A DNA stretch of 64,000 bases from Caballeronia sp. SEWSISQ10-4 2 (GTDB taxonomy: Bacteria > Pseudomonadota > Gammaproteobacteria > Burkholderiales > Burkholderiaceae), in contig NZ_JALPRJ010000001.1 in NCBI RefSeq assembly GCF_030464885.1, positions 302,179-366,178 of the forward strand, given 5' to 3'. The notes below the pieces were generated by a model, which saw only the letters and a program-made list of their open reading frames with translations, was not told where the DNA came from and did no database searches. Shown here one piece after another: positions 17,487 to 26,708 of this stretch (position 1 is its first letter; every line of letters begins with the position of its first letter). Made by a program: the position numbers and the translations under genes.

Positions 17487-18721
17487 GCACAGGCCCTCAA
17501 ACCATCAACGTGGTCAAGGCGTTCACGTCGCCGGGCAGTATCCGGCTGACGTCGCTGCCACCGCTGGCGCTGTACGTGCACTTTCCGTGGTGCGTGCGCA
17601 AATGCCCGTATTGCGATTTCAATTCGCATGAATGGAAGGGTCAGACGTTCCCCGAAGACCGTTATCTCGATGCATTGCGCGCCGATCTCGAGCGCGCGCT
17701 GCCGATGGTCTGGGGTCGTCAGGTGCATACGATTTTTATCGGCGGCGGGACGCCAAGTTTGTTGTCGGCGAAAGGACTGGACCGGCTGCTTTCCGATGCG
17801 CGCGCTTTGCTGCCGCTCGACGCAGACGCTGAAATCACGCTCGAAGCCAATCCCGGTACGTTCGAAGCCGCGAAGTTTGCGCAGTTCCGGGCGAGCGGCG
17901 TGAACCGTTTATCGATAGGCATTCAAAGTTTCAACGAGCAGCATCTGAAGGCGCTCGGCCGGATTCACGATGCAACGCAAGCGCGTCAAGCCGTGGAAAT
18001 AGCGGCAAAGAATTTCGATAACTTCAACCTCGACCTGATGTTCGCGCTGCCGAAGCAGACGCTGGATGAATGCCGGGCAGATATCGAAACGGCCATCAGC
18101 TTCGCGCCGCCGCATTTATCGCTGTATCACCTGACGCTCGAACCGAACACGATGTTCGCGAAGTACCCGCCGCCAGTTCCCGACGACGATGCTTCCGCCG
18201 ATATGCAGGACTGGATTCATGAGCGGACGGCCAGCGCGGGTTATGAGCGCTACGAGGTGTCGGCGTATGCGAAGCCACACAACAAGAGCCGGCACAACTT
18301 GAATTACTGGCGTTTCGGCGACTATCTCGGCATTGGCGCGGGCGCGCATACCAAGCTGTCATTTCCGCAGAAAATCGTGCGCCAGGTGCGTTACAAGCAT
18401 CCCGGAACCTACATGGACGAGGCGCTTGGCGGTGCGGCTGTTCAGGAAGAGCACGAGGTCGGGCCACGCGACCTGCCATTCGAATTCATGCTGAACACAT
18501 TACGGCTGGTCGAAGGATTTCCGGTGCACTCGTTTAACGAACGAACCGGGCTTGCCATGTCCGCGATCGAACCAGGACTGGTTGAAGCAGAACGTCTCGG
18601 CTTGATTACGCGCGACATCGAACGCATCGCGCCAACGCAGCGCGGCCAGGATTTTCTCAACGACCTGCAGGCGCTCTTTCTCAGGGACACGCCGTCGATA
18701 ACGATCAGGGAAGACCGTTAA
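17483..18721 (+). CDS. hemW: Radical SAM haem chaperone HemW
   Basis: 412 aa starting at GTG (17483), overlapping the rdgB stop. The radical-SAM cluster motif CVRKCPYCDFNSH (CxxxCxxC) lies near residue 40, followed by GGGTPSL and NLDLMFALPKQT. The extra CysF-type residue after the motif is absent, as in HemW proteins (formerly misnamed HemN). The C-terminal HemN domain (GLITRDIERIAPTQRGQDFLNDL) is complete. HemW transfers haem to respiratory enzymes. Confidence 0.94.
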   Translation: MSTGPQTINVVKAFTSPGSIRLTSLPPLALYVHFPWCVRKCPYCDFNSHEWKGQTFPEDRYLDALRADLERALPMVWGRQVHTIFIGGGTPSLLSAKGLDRLLSDARALLPLDADAEITLEANPGTFEAAKFAQFRASGVNRLSIGIQSFNEQHLKALGRIHDATQARQAVEIAAKNFDNFNLDLMFALPKQTLDECRADIETAISFAPPHLSLYHLTLEPNTMFAKYPPPVPDDDASADMQDWIHERTASAGYERYEVSAYAKPHNKSRHNLNYWRFGDYLGIGAGAHTKLSFPQKIVRQVRYKHPGTYMDEALGGAAVQEEHEVGPRDLPFEFMLNTLRLVEGFPVHSFNERTGLAMSAIEPGLVEAERLGLITRDIERIAPTQRGQDFLNDLQALFLRDTPSITIREDR

Positions 18722-19951
18722 TTGAGCGCCTCCTCTCCTGCGTTACCGCCCGGTTCCGTCATGCGCCACCGGCCCTTCGCGCTGTTCTGGAGCGCGCGCG
18801 GGATGTCATCGGTTGCGTTCCAGATGATGTCGGTGGCCATCGGCTGGCAGATCTACTCGATCACGCATAGCGCATTCGCCCTCGGGCTCGTCGGCCTCTC
18901 GCAATTCCTGCCGATGTTCATGCTCACGCTGGTGGTCGGGCATGTCGCGGACCGCTACGACCGCCGCACGATCGCCTTCGTTTGCCAGGCGATTCAAGGC
19001 GTGGCGGCGTTGACGCTGTGCGTCGCGACGTGGCGCGGGATGACGGATCAGGGGCTGATTTATTTGATCGCCGCCATCGCCGGATCGGCACGCGCGTTCG
19101 AATCGCCATCGATGGCCGCGCTCCTGCCTAACTTGATTTCGCGCGCCCAGTTGCAGTACGCGACCGCGTGGTCCACGTCCGCGAACCAGACCGCGCAGAT
19201 CCTCGGACCGGCCATGGGCGGTTTGCTCTACGGTCTCGGGGCGCTCGCGGTGTATGGCGCGGTATCGGTGGCGTTCATCGGGGCGGCGCTGCTGCTGGCA
19301 TCGATAAAAATCGAACAAGTCGTGCGGATGCGCACGCCGCTGACGTTCGAATCGCTGTTCTCCGGCATCGCCTTTATTCGACGCAAGCCGGTGATCCTGG
19401 GGGCTTTATCGCTGGATCTGTTCGCGGTTCTGCTCGGCGGCGCGACGGCGTTGCTGCCTGTCTTTGCCCGCGACATCCTGCACGCCGGCCCGTGGGCACT
19501 CGGCGTCTTGCGCGCGGCGCCTGCGGTCGGTGCGTTGGCCGGATCCATTTATCTCGCGCATTTTCCGCTGCGCCAGCGAGCTGGAACTGCGATGTTCGGC
19601 GGCGTGATCGCGTTTGGCATTTCGACGATCGCGTTCGGGTTGTCGAGCAACCTATACGTCTCGTTGATCGCGCTGGCCGTGCTCGGCGCCTCCGACGTGA
19701 TCAGCGTCGTCGTACGCATGTCGCTCGTTCAGCTTCAAACTCCAGACGACATGCGTGGACGCGTGGGCGCGATCAATTCGCTGTTTATCGGGACATCGAA
19801 CCAGTTGGGCGAGTTCGAGTCGGGGATGACGGCGGGACTATTCGGCGCGGTGCCGGCGGTACTGATTGGAGGCGCGGGAACGATCGTTGTTGCGTTGTTA
19901 TGGATGCGATTATTTCCGGGTTTGCGGGCAACCAGGTCGCTCGAAGGATGA
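18722..19951 (+). CDS. MFS transporter, EntS/MFS_3-type exporter
   Basis: 409 aa with about 12 membrane helices. The loop motif GHVADRYDRRTIAFVCQ between TM2 and TM3 is the MFS signature, and FALFWSARGMSSVAFQMMSVAIGWQIYSIT resembles the EntS/MFS_3 group, usually siderophore or drug exporters. The frame begins with TTG directly after the hemW stop; an ATG at 18761 (MRHRPFALFW) is an alternative start. Probably cotranscribed with rph-rdgB-hemW. Confidence 0.88.
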   Translation: MSASSPALPPGSVMRHRPFALFWSARGMSSVAFQMMSVAIGWQIYSITHSAFALGLVGLSQFLPMFMLTLVVGHVADRYDRRTIAFVCQAIQGVAALTLCVATWRGMTDQGLIYLIAAIAGSARAFESPSMAALLPNLISRAQLQYATAWSTSANQTAQILGPAMGGLLYGLGALAVYGAVSVAFIGAALLLASIKIEQVVRMRTPLTFESLFSGIAFIRRKPVILGALSLDLFAVLLGGATALLPVFARDILHAGPWALGVLRAAPAVGALAGSIYLAHFPLRQRAGTAMFGGVIAFGISTIAFGLSSNLYVSLIALAVLGASDVISVVVRMSLVQLQTPDDMRGRVGAINSLFIGTSNQLGEFESGMTAGLFGAVPAVLIGGAGTIVVALLWMRLFPGLRATRSLEG

Positions 19952-20063
19952 GGTGATTCTCTTGGCTTAAACGCCAGGGAAAGTTGCGCTACAATACGCG
20001 CCTTGCCGGAAAGGTGTAGCGCGGTCGAGCGCACTTTTCTCGTAGTTGCTGTGTGTGAAACGT

Positions 20064-20153
20064 GGAAGCGTGGCCGAGCGGTTTAAGGCACTAGTCTTGA
20101 AAACTAGCGACGGGGTGACTCGTCCGTGAGTTCGAATCTCACCGCTTCCGCCA
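20064..20153 (+). tRNA. tRNA-Ser (anticodon UGA); island attachment gene
   Basis: 90-nt class II tRNA with acceptor GGAAGCG/CGCTTCC, anticodon loop CTTGAAA (TGA), a long variable arm and an encoded GCCA end. Its 3' end is the left attachment core of the island and remains intact, so the tRNA should still function. Confidence 0.96.
20140..20153. other. attL core (3' end of tRNA-Ser)
   Basis: CACCGCTTCCGCCA, repeated exactly at 59671-59684. The pair delimits the integrated element. Confidence 0.85.
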
Positions 20154-20267
20154 GAACAGCGTTTTATGCAATGTCATAAAATCCCGAAGATCCTTTACTC
20201 ATAAGGCTTTTCGGCGAATCTAAGCTCTCTTGTAGTCTCGCAAAATCTTACGAAATCGCGCAAAATT

Positions 20268-20291
20268 CCGGGTACTTTTCCGGGTACTTTT
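20268..20291. repeat. Tandem 12-mers next to attL (candidate integrase arm sites)
   Basis: CCGGGTACTTTT occurs twice in perfect tandem, 115 bp from the attL core and 21 bp upstream of the integrase ATG. The same GGGTACTTT unit with the same 12-bp period occurs beside attR (59600-59624). CTCGCAAAA (20238-20246) and TTTTGCGAG (20290-20298) form an inverted repeat around the left pair. Likely arm-type binding sites for integrase or an excisionase. Confidence 0.65.
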
Positions 20292-20311
20292 TTGCGAGTT
20301 TTGACACTTCA

Positions 20312-21556
20312 ATGGCCGAAAGTCTTCTACGCGATCTTCAATGCCGCGCAGCCAAGCCACGCGCGACGGTTTACCGTCTGCGTGACGGTGGCGGCCTGTT
20401 TCTTCAAGTGCGGCCGACCGGCCACAAGTACTGGCAATTCCGTTACACAAAGCCTGACGGCCGCGAGAGTTCGATTCAGATCGGACCTTATCCCCGCGTG
20501 ACGCTTGAGCAAGCCAGGACGGCACGCAATGAGCATCAGGCCGCGGTCGCTCGCGGCGATGACCCATCGGTACTTCGCAAGCAAGACAAGGCGCGCAGCA
20601 AGATCGACGCCGCCCGCTCGATGACCTTTAAGCAGTGCGCCTCAAAATACATCGAGGCGCACGAAGGCACATGGCGCAATGTCAAGCACACACAGCAGTG
20701 GACAAACACGCTCACGACCTACGCCTATCCGGTCATCGGTGCATTACGCCCGAAAGACATCGACACGGACCTCGTGTTGCGTGTCCTCAAACCGATCTGG
20801 CTGACCAAGAACGAGACAGCGACGCGACTGCGAGGTCGAATAGAAAACATCCTTGATGCAGCGAAGGTGCAAGGTCTGCGGGACGGCGAGAATCCGGCAC
20901 GCTGGACCGGCCACCTGGATCACCTGTTAGCCGCTCCGTCGAAGGTGCAAAAGCCCAAGCACCATTCGGCCTTGCCCTATCCCGAGATGGCCCCGTTCGC
21001 CAAAGTTCTGCGAGCGAGTATGGGCACAGCCGCACGTGCGTTGGAGTTCACGATCCTGACGGCCACGCGCACGAACGAGGCGCTAGGCGCGACGTGGGCC
21101 GAGCTCGACCTGACAGTACCGTTGTGGACCATTCCGGCTGAGCGGATGAAGGCCAAACGCGATCACCGCGTGCCACTATCTCAGGCAGCCGTGGATCTGT
21201 TGAATTCGCTACCAACAAAAGGCAGCGAGGGTGTGGTGTTCGAAGGCGCCAAGGAAGGCCGCCCTTTATCAAACATGGCCTTGCTGGCGGTGCTCAAGCG
21301 CATGAAGCGAAGCGACCTGACCACGCACGGCTTTCGCTCGACGTTCCGAGACTGGACCTCCGAATGCACGGCATTTCCGAGTGAGGTTGCCGAGATGGCG
21401 CTGGCACACGCAATACGCGACAAGACGGAGAGCGCGTATCGACGTGGCGATCTGTTCGACAAGCGGCGGGCGTTAATGCAGGCGTGGGCCGACTACGTCG
21501 ACGGCGAGCCGCAGCAGGCAGTTGCAGCGGCCAGCGCTGAATTGGAGATGGATTGA
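20312..21556 (+). CDS. int: P4-family tyrosine integrase
   Basis: 414 aa. N-terminal DUF4102 arm-binding domain (YRLRDGGGLFLQVRPTGHKYWQFRY), central SAM-like domain, and a C-terminal catalytic domain with Arg in TATRTNEAL, HGFR (THGFRSTFRDW), His in MALAHAI and the nucleophile Tyr in ESAYRRGDL, so all catalytic residues are present. Directly adjacent to tRNA-Ser and transcribed away from it, as in P4-like islands. The ATG lies 21 bp after the tandem repeats, so integrase binding could autoregulate it; no good Shine-Dalgarno is visible. Confidence 0.95.
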   Translation: MAESLLRDLQCRAAKPRATVYRLRDGGGLFLQVRPTGHKYWQFRYTKPDGRESSIQIGPYPRVTLEQARTARNEHQAAVARGDDPSVLRKQDKARSKIDAARSMTFKQCASKYIEAHEGTWRNVKHTQQWTNTLTTYAYPVIGALRPKDIDTDLVLRVLKPIWLTKNETATRLRGRIENILDAAKVQGLRDGENPARWTGHLDHLLAAPSKVQKPKHHSALPYPEMAPFAKVLRASMGTAARALEFTILTATRTNEALGATWAELDLTVPLWTIPAERMKAKRDHRVPLSQAAVDLLNSLPTKGSEGVVFEGAKEGRPLSNMALLAVLKRMKRSDLTTHGFRSTFRDWTSECTAFPSEVAEMALAHAIRDKTESAYRRGDLFDKRRALMQAWADYVDGEPQQAVAAASAELEMD

Positions 21557-21714
21557 GAGCGGCGGCGCCGAGGGAGCGACGCGGCGCCGGAGATTTCTGC
21601 GCGTCGATTTGTCATGCCGCCGTTAGAACGCATCGTTCCAGCGATGGGCGGCTTCGCCTGACCACATCGGTTTCGGTAAACGCCGCAAGCGTCACAGCGG
21701 TGAGCTCCTCGACT

Positions 21715-21767
21715 GTTCACTAAGCGCCCAAAGTTCACCGGGTAAACAAAAGTGTTCACTTGTTCAC
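21715..21767. repeat. Four GTTCAC repeats
   Basis: GTTCAC at 21715, 21733, 21754 and 21762, all in the same orientation, within 53 bp downstream of the integrase gene. Iteron-like, but the spacing is uneven. Confidence 0.5.
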
Positions 21768-21823
21768 TAACTTTGCGACTTGTTGGCTAGCGCGATGGCG
21801 CGGGTCGGCAGCCCCGCTTGCTA

Positions 21824-21852
21824 AAAGGCCTATAGGGGCCCCCGGCCTTTTT
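21824..21852 (+). terminator. Candidate terminator downstream of the integrase
   Basis: AAAGGCC (21824-21830) pairs with GGCCTTT (21844-21850) and is followed by further T; the loop contains a GGGGCCCC palindrome. It lies 267 bp after the integrase stop. Confidence 0.5.
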
Positions 21853-22071
21853 CCCGCCCGAGAACCGATTTGATTCGCGAAGGTTTGTGAATTGTGCGGA
21901 AGCTATGGTGGACGACGGTCCAAACTGGACTCTGCCTCAGATTGCAACAATCGATCGGCAGCGATGGCGTCGTTTGCTGACCCTGAGCACATCGGGGAAT
22001 CCGCGAACCCTAGACGGGCATTGGCAGAAAGCGCTATTGGCATTTAGTCTCTCTGTTCTCTCAACGAAATT

Positions 22072-22091
22072 CGCTGGAGACATGGAGACAA
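22072..22091. repeat. Left copy of the 20-bp TGGAGACA inverted repeat
   Basis: CGCTGGAGACATGGAGACAA; the exact reverse complement is at 59518-59537, near the right end. It contains two tandem TGGAGACA units; another lies at 22179-22186. Confidence 0.75.
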
Positions 22092-22264
22092 ACCTTCGAA
22101 TTCGCCTGAAAGCCTTATAGATAAAGAGTTTCAGCGTCTCCAAATTTTGTATCCACACGCCTCCAAGTCGGATGATGCTGGAGACATCACATTGTGGATT
22201 GTTGCGAATTCGAAGCTAATTGCTGACGCTGCGGGAAAGGCGAACCTACGGCTGGAACCGGATG

Positions 22265-22297
22265 CAAAGTGACTTTGCCCTCCACAAAGTCACTTTG
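22265..22297. repeat. Two CAAAGTNACTTTG palindromes
   Basis: CAAAGTGACTTTG (22265-22277) and CAAAGTCACTTTG (22285-22297), start-to-start 20 bp, so on nearly the same DNA face. They lie 49 bp beyond the 3' end of the primase gene. Further exact copies occur at 26650 and 59269. Confidence 0.75.
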
Positions 22298-22345
22298 CCG
22301 CGCAAAAGAATCCTTGCCATCACCGCTCTTCGCGGCCCGCGAAGC

Positions 22346-25216
22346 TCAGACGTCAAGACTGAAGATGGAGGGAAGAATCCGGTACACCATGAAATGCCCG
22401 TGACCCTTGATCCGCTCACGTCGATACGGGTAGCCGTCCGTGCGGGGCATCAGCACGCCGCGCTTGATGAGCGCCTTCGCAACCATCTTATGATCGAAGC
22501 CGGCACACACCTCCTTGCGAAACACTTCCTTCTCGATCAGGTATTCCAGCTCCACCGCCTCCGCATCGTCGGCGGACATTTCATTGCCAAACTCGGTGTA
22601 GTAATCCTTGTTTGTCGAGATCGCCACGTCTGCGCTACTACCTCGTTTTATCCGTTGCTTGAAGCCTGCCCGGTGAGGCACGTTCGGCCGATGGTCGTCA
22701 TGCGCCCGGTCAATCAGCAAGAACCGGTTGTCGCCGTGCGCCACCAGGAAGTGAATGACCTGACGCACACCCTCCGTTTCATCGGAGCTGCCCGCACCGC
22801 CGCGCAGCTTCATCCACCCCTCGAAGCACTTCTGAGCCGCATCGATCGCATCTCCCTGCGACCAACCCGTAAACCCGTTCGCCGTCGCCAGTTCCCCGGC
22901 AGCGCCGACGAGCGCGAACCGCTTGGCTACTCGTGACACTTCTGATGCAGCACCGTCCGGAACCCATTGCGTCACCATCTCATCGATACGAAAGCGCAGG
23001 TTTTCCGCAAGATCCTTGGCATTGGATGACGCCCACTCAATGAACGCCGTTCCCGCCGTTCCGTAATTGCGGCTCGATTCCCGTTCAAGGTGCTCGATCA
23101 ACGCCGCCGGCGAAGGGAATCTGTGCAGGTTTTCAACCACACCCATCTCTCCGGCCTCGGCAGGCACAGCAGACAGGCGAACCTCAATGCCGCCCTTCAT
23201 CTTCTGGTTTGCCTCAGCCATCAGCGCCTCGACGCCTTTCTCTCCGTTTGACAGGACGAGTACGCGCCAGTTGAGCACGGGTTTCGCGGAGCCCGTACGG
23301 GTCGCCCTTCCCTTACCCTGTTGATTGCCGAGTGTGTAGATGACATTACTGATCTCGCGCGGCTCCGCCTGGCCGATTTCGTCCAGGATCAACAGGGCAT
23401 CGCTATGCATCGCGGCAACGGCTTCCATTGCATTGCTGGTGGCTCGCCAGCTTCGCACGTATGCCTTCGGTCCGAACACGGACGCAGCAATGACGCCGCC
23501 CGTCGATTTACCCTTCGATGTGGTGCCCACCAGGTGAAACCCGCCCGACTGCATGCCTGAGTAATGCAGCAGTGGCGCGGCGAACGCCGTGCAGACGCAA
23601 AACATCAGGCGGCTGTTTCCGACGCAGTACGCTGCGACCTCCTGCCGCCAGCCGTCTAAAGTACCGTTTTCCTTAAACTGGCTTTGGATCGGTGCGTCGG
23701 CCTGATAGATCATCGGCTCGCTGCCTTCGCCAATCACCCGATCAGGCAACACAAACGCATCGTTGTGCCATCCCACGCGTGGAACGCAGCGCACGCGCAA
23801 ATCTGGACGTGAGCTCTGGATGTAGTTGGCAATCTGCGTACGAGCGACTTGCGTGTAGCCTATCTCGACACCCATTTCTAGAAGCGAGCGGCGCAGCTCG
23901 GCACCGTCGCCCGCGAAGAGCGCAGCCGGCACGGACCAGCGCTTCTGCATCCCGTCCGCATCCGAGAATTCAACCAGATATCCCCAATCGCTGTTTTCTT
24001 CGTTCCGCGTGCGCGCGACGATATCAACGGGCGTGCATACCCAGTGACGAGGTAGGGGCTCTCCCTGACTGTTCAGGCCGTGATACCAGACGCCCTTGTC
24101 GTCCATCTCGAACCGCGATTTTCCATCGTGTGTGCGGGCCGTTTTAGGGCGCTTGGCAGGCTTCGGCGCGATGGGTAGCACTTTGCCCTTGCTTGCGCCC
24201 GGTGCGCCGCCTACGGCCAGCGCAGAGAACACAGTCGCTGCCACCGCTTCGATGTTCAGGTGCGCGGCCAGATCGTTGAAATCCGTAGCCGACGCGGGCC
24301 TCTTATCGCCGAAATCAGGAATGGCGACCAGTCCGCCGACCACATCGGCCGCCGCACGCGCTTTCGTGACGCCAGGATTGCCTTCGGTTTGATGATCGTC
24401 GTCGGCGCACAGGACGATGCGCGCATCAGGAAACCGGCCGCGCAGGAGCGTGGTCACCGCGAGCAGGTTTCCGGCATCGAACGCGACGGCGGACGGGAAG
24501 CCCGTGGCGGCCGTGAGCGTGGCGCACGTGGCATACCCCTCGCCTACCAGTATCGTCGTCGTGACCGGACCGCCAATCCATGCGAAGCACCCCGATTTGC
24601 GCCCATCAGGGAGAAACCGCTTCTGCCCGTCCGGGAGAATGAATTCCAGCGTCCACAGCTTGTCGGATTCGTCACGAGCTGGAACGATTAAAGCGCCATC
24701 ACAAGTTACTTTGCCTATGACCAGTTCACCGCTGTAGGTGCGAAGCTCACCGGCTCCAATCCGCTTGCGCACAAGGTAGGGATGATCGAGCGGCGCCGGC
24801 GCAGCGGCTGCCCAGATTCGTTCGGCCACACCGGCGGCGGCTGCGTGACGAGCGGCATCGCCCGCTTGCTCTTCAGCCTCTCGCGCAGCGCGTTGGACGC
24901 GTCTGCGCTCTAGTTCCGTCGCATCGACCGGCTTTGCCTTATGCGCAGCCGGATTGAAGCCGTGGCGCTTGGCTTCGAAAAATAAGGTGGCGAGCTTAGT
25001 CTTGCCGAGCTTCACCGACTTCCAGACGTCGCTGGCGTCCTTGGGGTTGTATCCCTTCGCCTGACTGCCCCAATCGTGCCAGAGAGCCAGGCCGTCGTCG
25101 CCAAACTCGTTTTTAAGCGCCATCGCCATTTTGACCCAGGTATCACGGTCGTCAGGCGGGACATAGCCGAGCGCGACCCGCGCACGCTCGAATTCTGACA
25201 TTGGTGTATCGCTCAT
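22346..25216 (-). CDS. Replication protein: PriCT/TOPRIM primase with DUF927 helicase-like domain
   Basis: 956 aa from MSDTPMSEFERARVAL. Residues 5-60 match the PriCT-2 domain; a zinc-less TOPRIM domain lies around residues 200-310 (ILVGEGYATCATL, ARIVLCADDDHQ). A DUF927 domain occupies the second half, with Walker A GTTSKGKST and Walker B ALLILDEIGQ. Such proteins start replication of satellites and islands after excision. The start at 25216 is where the PriCT domain begins. It is the last gene of the minus-strand module headed by AlpA. Confidence 0.9.
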   Translation of the reverse strand: MSDTPMSEFERARVALGYVPPDDRDTWVKMAMALKNEFGDDGLALWHDWGSQAKGYNPKDASDVWKSVKLGKTKLATLFFEAKRHGFNPAAHKAKPVDATELERRRVQRAAREAEEQAGDAARHAAAAGVAERIWAAAAPAPLDHPYLVRKRIGAGELRTYSGELVIGKVTCDGALIVPARDESDKLWTLEFILPDGQKRFLPDGRKSGCFAWIGGPVTTTILVGEGYATCATLTAATGFPSAVAFDAGNLLAVTTLLRGRFPDARIVLCADDDHQTEGNPGVTKARAAADVVGGLVAIPDFGDKRPASATDFNDLAAHLNIEAVAATVFSALAVGGAPGASKGKVLPIAPKPAKRPKTARTHDGKSRFEMDDKGVWYHGLNSQGEPLPRHWVCTPVDIVARTRNEENSDWGYLVEFSDADGMQKRWSVPAALFAGDGAELRRSLLEMGVEIGYTQVARTQIANYIQSSRPDLRVRCVPRVGWHNDAFVLPDRVIGEGSEPMIYQADAPIQSQFKENGTLDGWRQEVAAYCVGNSRLMFCVCTAFAAPLLHYSGMQSGGFHLVGTTSKGKSTGGVIAASVFGPKAYVRSWRATSNAMEAVAAMHSDALLILDEIGQAEPREISNVIYTLGNQQGKGRATRTGSAKPVLNWRVLVLSNGEKGVEALMAEANQKMKGGIEVRLSAVPAEAGEMGVVENLHRFPSPAALIEHLERESSRNYGTAGTAFIEWASSNAKDLAENLRFRIDEMVTQWVPDGAASEVSRVAKRFALVGAAGELATANGFTGWSQGDAIDAAQKCFEGWMKLRGGAGSSDETEGVRQVIHFLVAHGDNRFLLIDRAHDDHRPNVPHRAGFKQRIKRGSSADVAISTNKDYYTEFGNEMSADDAEAVELEYLIEKEVFRKEVCAGFDHKMVAKALIKRGVLMPRTDGYPYRRERIKGHGHFMVYRILPSIFSLDV

Positions 25217-25425
25217 AGATTCTCTGTTGGTGAGCGGACAACACTGCGCGTGCGGCCCGCTTGATGACGTGAGAGTGAGCCCATTAGTAGTACACATCGC
25301 TGGACTAACACCACACGCCATCGATCAGCGTCATGCCCGGCCGCTACAGTCGAGCGTGAGGTGACCGCATGAGTTGGTACGTTTTGCGGTACAGCGTCTC
25401 GGTATCGGCCACGCATGGTGTCAAG

Positions 25426-25752
25426 TCAGTGCGTGGCATGGGATACCTCAAGCACCGCACCGCCCGCGCTAACATCGTTGCTGTAGACGAATTTCCCGAT
25501 GCGAACGTCGCCCAGCGCATCGTTGGCGGATTCCAGCGCTGCACCAACTGACGGCAGCGAGGCGCGCAGCAAACTGATCACGCCCTGAAACTGGCGCTCG
25601 CTCGTGGCCTGATCGGCCGCCCAAATGAGCGCATCGAGCAACTCCATTGCATCGGATATCCGAATGCCGGCTTTGGCTGCATCGATTCGGTTGACCTCGG
25701 CGGCGAAGCCTTTGGAGGTGGCCGCGACTGCTTTTTTGTTGTTTTTTGCCAT
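25426..25752 (-). CDS. Small satellite-module protein (108 aa)
   Basis: Lys/Ala-rich N-terminus (MAKNNKKAVAATSKGF), then a mainly helical segment (ISDAMELLDALIWAADQATSERQFQGVISLLRASL). No family recognised. It lies in a closely spaced minus-strand series between AlpA and the primase, so probably cotranscribed and concerned with the element's replication or regulation. Confidence 0.65.
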   Translation of the reverse strand: MAKNNKKAVAATSKGFAAEVNRIDAAKAGIRISDAMELLDALIWAADQATSERQFQGVISLLRASLPSVGAALESANDALGDVRIGKFVYSNDVSAGGAVLEVSHATH

Positions 25753-25764
25753 GAAACGCGCCCC

Positions 25765-26100
25765 TTAGTGCGTGGCGCGCGAATCGCGCGTGATGCCAAG
25801 GGCGGCCAGTAAATGCTGTTGTACGCGGCCCATGAGGCCTGCCGCGAAGGCCTGTTTGCTCATGGCCAAGCGGCGTGAGTCGAACGTCTCATCGGCTTTC
25901 ATGCTCGCATCCACTGCGCGGCCAAACACGTCGACCTGATGCGCGGCATAGTCGTGCAAGCGAACAGAACCGTTCAGCTCCAGCCACGCATCAGCCGAGA
26001 CCCCGCCGAGTGACACGGCGAATTGCAGTTCGATCGGCGCACCCGTATCGAGCGGCGGAGCGTTGTCGAACCCTTCGAGAATTGCGGTGCGATCAGCCAT
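25765..26100 (-). CDS. Small satellite-module protein (111 aa)
   Basis: MADRTAILEGFDNAPPLDTG..., a soluble acidic protein without recognised domain. It starts behind GGAGGTGCGCA-ATG, a ribosome-binding context identical over 14 bases to that of the 147-aa gene at 26671-27114, suggesting duplication of the initiation region. Overlaps the upstream 59-aa gene by 8 bp. Confidence 0.7.
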   Translation of the reverse strand: MADRTAILEGFDNAPPLDTGAPIELQFAVSLGGVSADAWLELNGSVRLHDYAAHQVDVFGRAVDASMKADETFDSRRLAMSKQAFAAGLMGRVQQHLLAALGITRDSRATH

Positions 26101-26272
26101 TGCGCACCTCCGCACGAACGAGGGTCGCAATCGCAATCAGCGCAGCGCCAGTCGCATCGAGCGCGGATTGATATGTGTCGGCGGTGGCCGCCGCGCGCAA
26201 GGCGTCGCGCACGATAGATTGAATGAGGGGGGAGTGTTGCCCGGTATGGGCGAGACGTGGCAATGCCTGCAT
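26093..26272 (-). CDS. Small satellite-module protein (59 aa)
   Basis: A 59-aa helical protein (MQALPRLAHTGQHSPLIQSIVRDALRAA...) with a strong AGGAG ribosome-binding site upstream of the ATG at 26272 and an 8-bp overlap with the next gene. The frame extends upstream to 26674, where an ATG overlaps the stop of the 147-aa gene (ATGA); a 193-aa longer form is therefore possible. Confidence 0.55.
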   Translation of the reverse strand: MQALPRLAHTGQHSPLIQSIVRDALRAAATADTYQSALDATGAALIAIATLVRAEVRNG

Positions 26273-26375
26273 GGTTTTGCTCCTGTTTGAGAGACTGAAC
26301 CCGTTTTTCAGACGGGCGGGCAGGAGCTGAAAACCGCAAACAGACGGCGGGCATATTCCCCTTACGGGTCTTTTA

Positions 26376-26708
26376 TTAGCCGCACTCCCGCCCATTGGAG
26401 CAAAACCAATAGACGTAATAATAGCCACTGACTTTCGGGGTGGCTTTGCCGCTGTTTGTGGTGTTTTCAGCACCGTGATCGAAGTATAAACGATCGGTGT
26501 CGTCATGCAAACACCGCTGGCCGGCATACCACTCAGTGAAATTGCCCCACAGGGAAACGCCACGCGCGGCATCGCGGCAAGGGTTCCCCCAACGAGCAGC
26601 CCAACAACGGCACGGCGAAACGATCTCACGCGGGAAGGTGCAGCGCTCGCAAAGTGACTTTGGGCCGCCGTCATTGCAATACTCGCCCGCTTCCCAACAT
26701 CTCCGCAC
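26376..26708 (-). CDS. Possible Cys/Trp-rich protein (110 aa)
   Basis: A GTG-initiated frame with 9 Cys and many aromatic residues (CERCTFPREIVSPCRCW, SLWGNFTEWYAGQRC, GYYYVYWFC). It overlaps the end of the 147-aa gene and competes with the alternative ATGA-coupled frame on the same strand; codon statistics by eye do not decide. A CAAAGTGACTTTG palindrome lies inside it at 26650. Unrecognised. Confidence 0.35.
   Translation of the reverse strand: MRRCWEAGEYCNDGGPKSLCERCTFPREIVSPCRCWAARWGNPCRDAARGVSLWGNFTEWYAGQRCLHDDTDRLYFDHGAENTTNSGKATPKVSGYYYVYWFCSNGRECG

Larger units (their letters stand above)
21557..22345. other. Repeat-rich non-coding region of the left island end
   Basis: About 790 bp between integrase and primase, genes convergent. 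No convincing gene; a plus frame at 21887-22120 lacks family or ribosome-binding support. It holds four GTTCAC units (21715-21767), a terminator (21824), TGGAGACA units (22075, 22083, 22179 and an inverted near-copy at 22136) and two CAAAGTNACTTTG palindromes (22265, 22285). The density of repeats suggests a control region or replication origin. Confidence 0.55.

Noticed and set aside
21887..22120. 77-aa plus-strand frame between integrase and primase
   Set aside because: No ribosome-binding site, no family, and it spans the TGGAGACA repeats; better explained as non-coding.
24702..24713. CAAGTTACTTTG as another copy of the island palindrome
   Set aside because: Left arm matches only 4 of 6 bases and it lies in the primase coding sequence; treated as chance.
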